From the NCBI GenBank assembly GCA_023421115.1, contig JAEZUI010000094.1, positions 44,567 to 108,566 of the forward strand: a DNA stretch of 64,000 nt, in the 5' to 3' direction. Position 1 is the stretch's first letter. Each line of letters starts with the position of its first letter. This document shows positions 62,153-64,000 of this stretch, piece after piece. Under the pieces are notes generated by a model that saw nothing but the letters and a program-made list of their open reading frames with translations, was not told where the DNA came from and did not search any database. The translations under genes were made by a program, and so were the position numbers. The stretch comes from Bacillota bacterium (GTDB lineage: Bacteria > Bacillota > Clostridia > Acetivibrionales > Acetivibrionaceae).

Positions 62153-62707
62153 TTGGGTTTATTGATAATATTAACAGCTCTAGGGCTTGCTATGGATGCT
62201 TTTGCAGTATCTATATCCTGCGGACTTTCCGATGCAAAAAACACGTCACGAAATGCACTGAATGCAGGATTTGCTTTCGGATTATTTCAGGGAGGAATGA
62301 CGGCGTTAGGATGGTTTGCAGGCTTATCCTTTAGGGCGTGGATAGAGAATGTAGATCATTGGGTTGCTTTTGGTTTGTTAGGGATTATTGGCGCTAAGAT
62401 GATATGGGAAGCATTTGATGGTGAAAATGAATGCATTGCGCTTACCAGTTTTAAAGTACTTATAACCCTTGCTATTGCTACAAGTATAGATGCCCTTGCT
62501 GTTGGAATTAGTTTTTCTGCTTTAAAAATGGACATATTATTTCCGGCGCTAATGATTGGTATAATTACTTTTGCACTGTCTTATTTCGGAGTATTCTTAG
62601 GAAAAATGATTGGGTGTAATACAAAGTTTAAAAAGTATATCGACATTTTTGGTGGTGTAATCCTTATAAGTATTGGTTTAAAGATTTTGCTTGAACATGT
62701 ATTATGA
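62153..62707 (+). CDS. mntP: Manganese efflux pump MntP
   Basis: This 184-residue membrane protein has six helices in two halves, each with the conserved Asp motif: ALGLAMDAFAVSISCGL in the first and IATSIDALAVGISFSAL in the second. It exports Mn(II) and protects against excess manganese. It starts at TTG 62153 after GGAGGAGAG, a strong ribosome binding site with short spacing. It is monocistronic. An ATAAAT repeat and a terminator-like hairpin lie in its long leader. Confidence 0.9.
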   Translation: MGLLIILTALGLAMDAFAVSISCGLSDAKNTSRNALNAGFAFGLFQGGMTALGWFAGLSFRAWIENVDHWVAFGLLGIIGAKMIWEAFDGENECIALTSFKVLITLAIATSIDALAVGISFSALKMDILFPALMIGIITFALSYFGVFLGKMIGCNTKFKKYIDIFGGVILISIGLKILLEHVL

Positions 62708-62876
62708 TACTGTTCGTTGTTAATATTATTAAGTGACGTAAAAAGAATTGAAATAATGCCTGTGATAAAATTCACAGGTTTTTTTGATGTAAAGAATGAT
62801 TTATATTGCTTATTAACAAATTATGTTTTATATGAATAGTATATCATAGGATGATTGATATTATGATAGGGTAACA

Positions 62877-63623
62877 ATGTATAAAATTATGATTGATCCC
62901 GGTCATGGGGGCAAAGATAAATCAAATAAAGGGCCAACTGACTATATTGAAGCAGACGGAGTTTTAGATATATCTCTTAAGCTAAGAGATGAGTTGTTTG
63001 CTATCGGGGCATTTGAAGTGAGGCTTACAAGAGAATCAGATGAATACATAGAGGTTAGAGAGCGTGGAAGAATGGCGGCTAGATGGGGAGCAGATTTGTT
63101 TTTATCCCAGCATACAAATGCATCGGGATTGACTAATAACACCAGTGCTAGAGGCACAGAGGTCTACTCGAGTGTGAAGCTGCAAGATGACGCTCTTGCA
63201 GCTGAAATGTCAAAGGCAATAGCTGAAGCTATAGGTACAAAAAATAGAGGTGCAAAAAAACGTGAAAGTACTAATTATCCTGGTGAGGATTATTATGGCG
63301 TAATTGATGCTGCTGTCGACGGGGGAGTCCTACATGTACTACTAATAGAAAATGCTTTTCATGACAATAAAGAAGATGAAGCATTATTAAAAAATCCTGA
63401 AAAAAGAACAGCTATTGCTAAAGCTCAAGCTACCGTTATAAGTAAATTTTTCGGGGTAATAAAGGAGGAGAATGAGTTGAACTGGAAACAAAAAATTGTT
63501 CAAGAGGCTTTTGACTTGGGATTAATAACTGATAAAACTTGGGTTGACAAAGCAGAAGAACCGTCAACAATATGGTTTGCTTGCGCAATAGCTATAAACG
63601 TATATAAAAAGTTAAAAGGTTAA
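62877..63623 (+). CDS. N-acetylmuramoyl-L-alanine amidase (Amidase_3)
   Basis: This 248-residue enzyme cuts the bond between muramic acid and the stem peptide. The zinc ligands are in DPGHGGKD, YIEADGVLD and SQHTNAS, and the catalytic Glu is in LIENAFHDN. The catalytic domain fills residues 1-195. The last 50 residues (NWKQKIVQEAFDLGLITDKTW) look like an SpoIIE-type or phage-endolysin helical tail. There is no signal peptide, so it may be released by lysis, act inside the sporangium, or be of phage origin. Confidence 0.87.
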   Translation: MYKIMIDPGHGGKDKSNKGPTDYIEADGVLDISLKLRDELFAIGAFEVRLTRESDEYIEVRERGRMAARWGADLFLSQHTNASGLTNNTSARGTEVYSSVKLQDDALAAEMSKAIAEAIGTKNRGAKKRESTNYPGEDYYGVIDAAVDGGVLHVLLIENAFHDNKEDEALLKNPEKRTAIAKAQATVISKFFGVIKEENELNWKQKIVQEAFDLGLITDKTWVDKAEEPSTIWFACAIAINVYKKLKG

Positions 63624-63755
63624 GAATAGCAGAGTTTATTTACAGAGCCATATATTAATCGGATGGTATTTAATGATACAATTATTTTTATTTGAAATAC
63701 TATTTATTATTAATTGTTCTGTAATTCTTGAAGATTTATTAAAGGTGGGTCATCT

Positions 63756-63917
63756 ATGATATTCAATCTACTAAAGAATAAGGTGTATGATGCTTTTGCA
63801 GCTATACTTGTAAAAATCAATCAAGTCAATCCAATTGATACAGGTAAAATTAGAGACGATTTATTTGTTATAACTCACATTCAGCATGAAGTAATTACCA
63901 ATGAATGTTTTATGTAA
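63756..63917 (+). CDS. Small hypothetical protein
   Basis: A 53-codon frame starts at ATG 63756 behind AAGGTGGG. It reads MIFNLLKNKVYDAFAAI, then VNPIDTGKIRDDLFVITH. It has no recognised family. Ribosome binding site and composition support translation, but at this length chance cannot be excluded. Confidence 0.45.
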   Translation: MIFNLLKNKVYDAFAAILVKINQVNPIDTGKIRDDLFVITHIQHEVITNECFM

Positions 63918-63989
63918 ACCTAAGATTAAATCTTGTATAATATCGAATGTCTCACACAAAAATATATATAGAATATGAGGGATTCGATA

Positions 63990-64000
63990 ATGAAATTTAA
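63990..64000 (+). CDS. Start of a gene cut by the window end
   Basis: GAGGGATT lies upstream of an ATG at 63990, followed by codons for Lys and Phe. TATAAT near 63938 could be its promoter. Only three codons are visible, so no product can be named. Confidence 0.3.

Noticed and set aside
61950..62334. Two small ORFs before and over mntP
   Set aside because: One is a frame through the family-I scrap and AT-rich leader, the other a shadow of mntP in another frame. Neither has a ribosome binding site.
1..64000. CRISPR arrays, tRNA and rRNA genes
   Set aside because: No regularly spaced direct repeats with spacers, no tRNA cloverleaf with the TTCRANY loop and acceptor end, and no rRNA sequence were noticed on either strand.

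Overview
The window looks like a low-GC, spore-forming, cellulolytic clostridium of the Acetivibrio/Hungateiclostridium (Clostridium thermocellum) type. The reasons are an AT-rich sequence with Gram-positive ribosome binding sites, a secreted type I dockerin protein (cellulosome component), the sporulation genes yqfC and yqfD, a PdaA cortex deacetylase, and the Firmicute order yqfC-yqfD-phoH-pgpH-ybeY-dgkA-era-yqzL-recO. Genus level is inference; species cannot be read from the sequence. No rRNA, tRNA or CRISPR array was seen.

Region 1-9.4 kb is accessory. It opens with the end of a tyrosine recombinase and a decayed two-gene IS whose DDE transposase is cut just before the expected catalytic Glu. 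Next comes an RHS polymorphic-toxin locus: a 5'-truncated RHS core with its own C-terminal tip and putative immunity gene, then an orphan tip carrying a second copy of the RHS core end (split by one in-frame TGA, ending in a PD-(D/E)XK-like nuclease domain), its putative immunity gene, a SUKH-family immunity gene, and a third tip scar. A dockerin/FN3/RCC1 secreted protein follows on the minus strand.

Region 9.4-27.5 kb holds mixed single genes: metallophosphoesterase, chemoreceptor, asd, MATE transporter, a Cys-rich protein, a DUF3343 protein, a sugar epimerase, three DUF881 membrane-anchored proteins, a free carbohydrate-binding module, a nucleotidyltransferase/degenerate phosphomannomutase fusion, and two polysaccharide-deacetylase-fold proteins.

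Region 27.6-36.4 kb is the conserved sporulation/RNA/c-di-AMP/ribosome-assembly cluster, with dgkA fused to a PAP2 domain and a 47-aa yqzL. At 36.4-37.7 kb lies a c-di-GMP-I (GEMM) riboswitch on the minus strand with no sense gene behind it, divergent from a PilZ c-di-GMP receptor gene. Then come cysteine desulfurase-thiI, a VanW protein, DUF2225, an AIR-synthase-like protein, an O-antigen-ligase-like protein and glyA. On the minus strand follow a moxR-DUF58-transglutaminase operon and ldh. Next are cinA, murJ, recA (clear promoter plus SOS box), recX, a REC-GAF-Hpt-HATPase CheA-like hybrid, a zinc-finger protein, mntP and an amidase.

Across the chromosomal part there are three families of short palindromic intergenic elements. 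The main one has two very constant sizes (about 105 and 160 bp), and the ends of it or its remnants supply the stop codons of yqfC, ybeY, vanW-like and recX.
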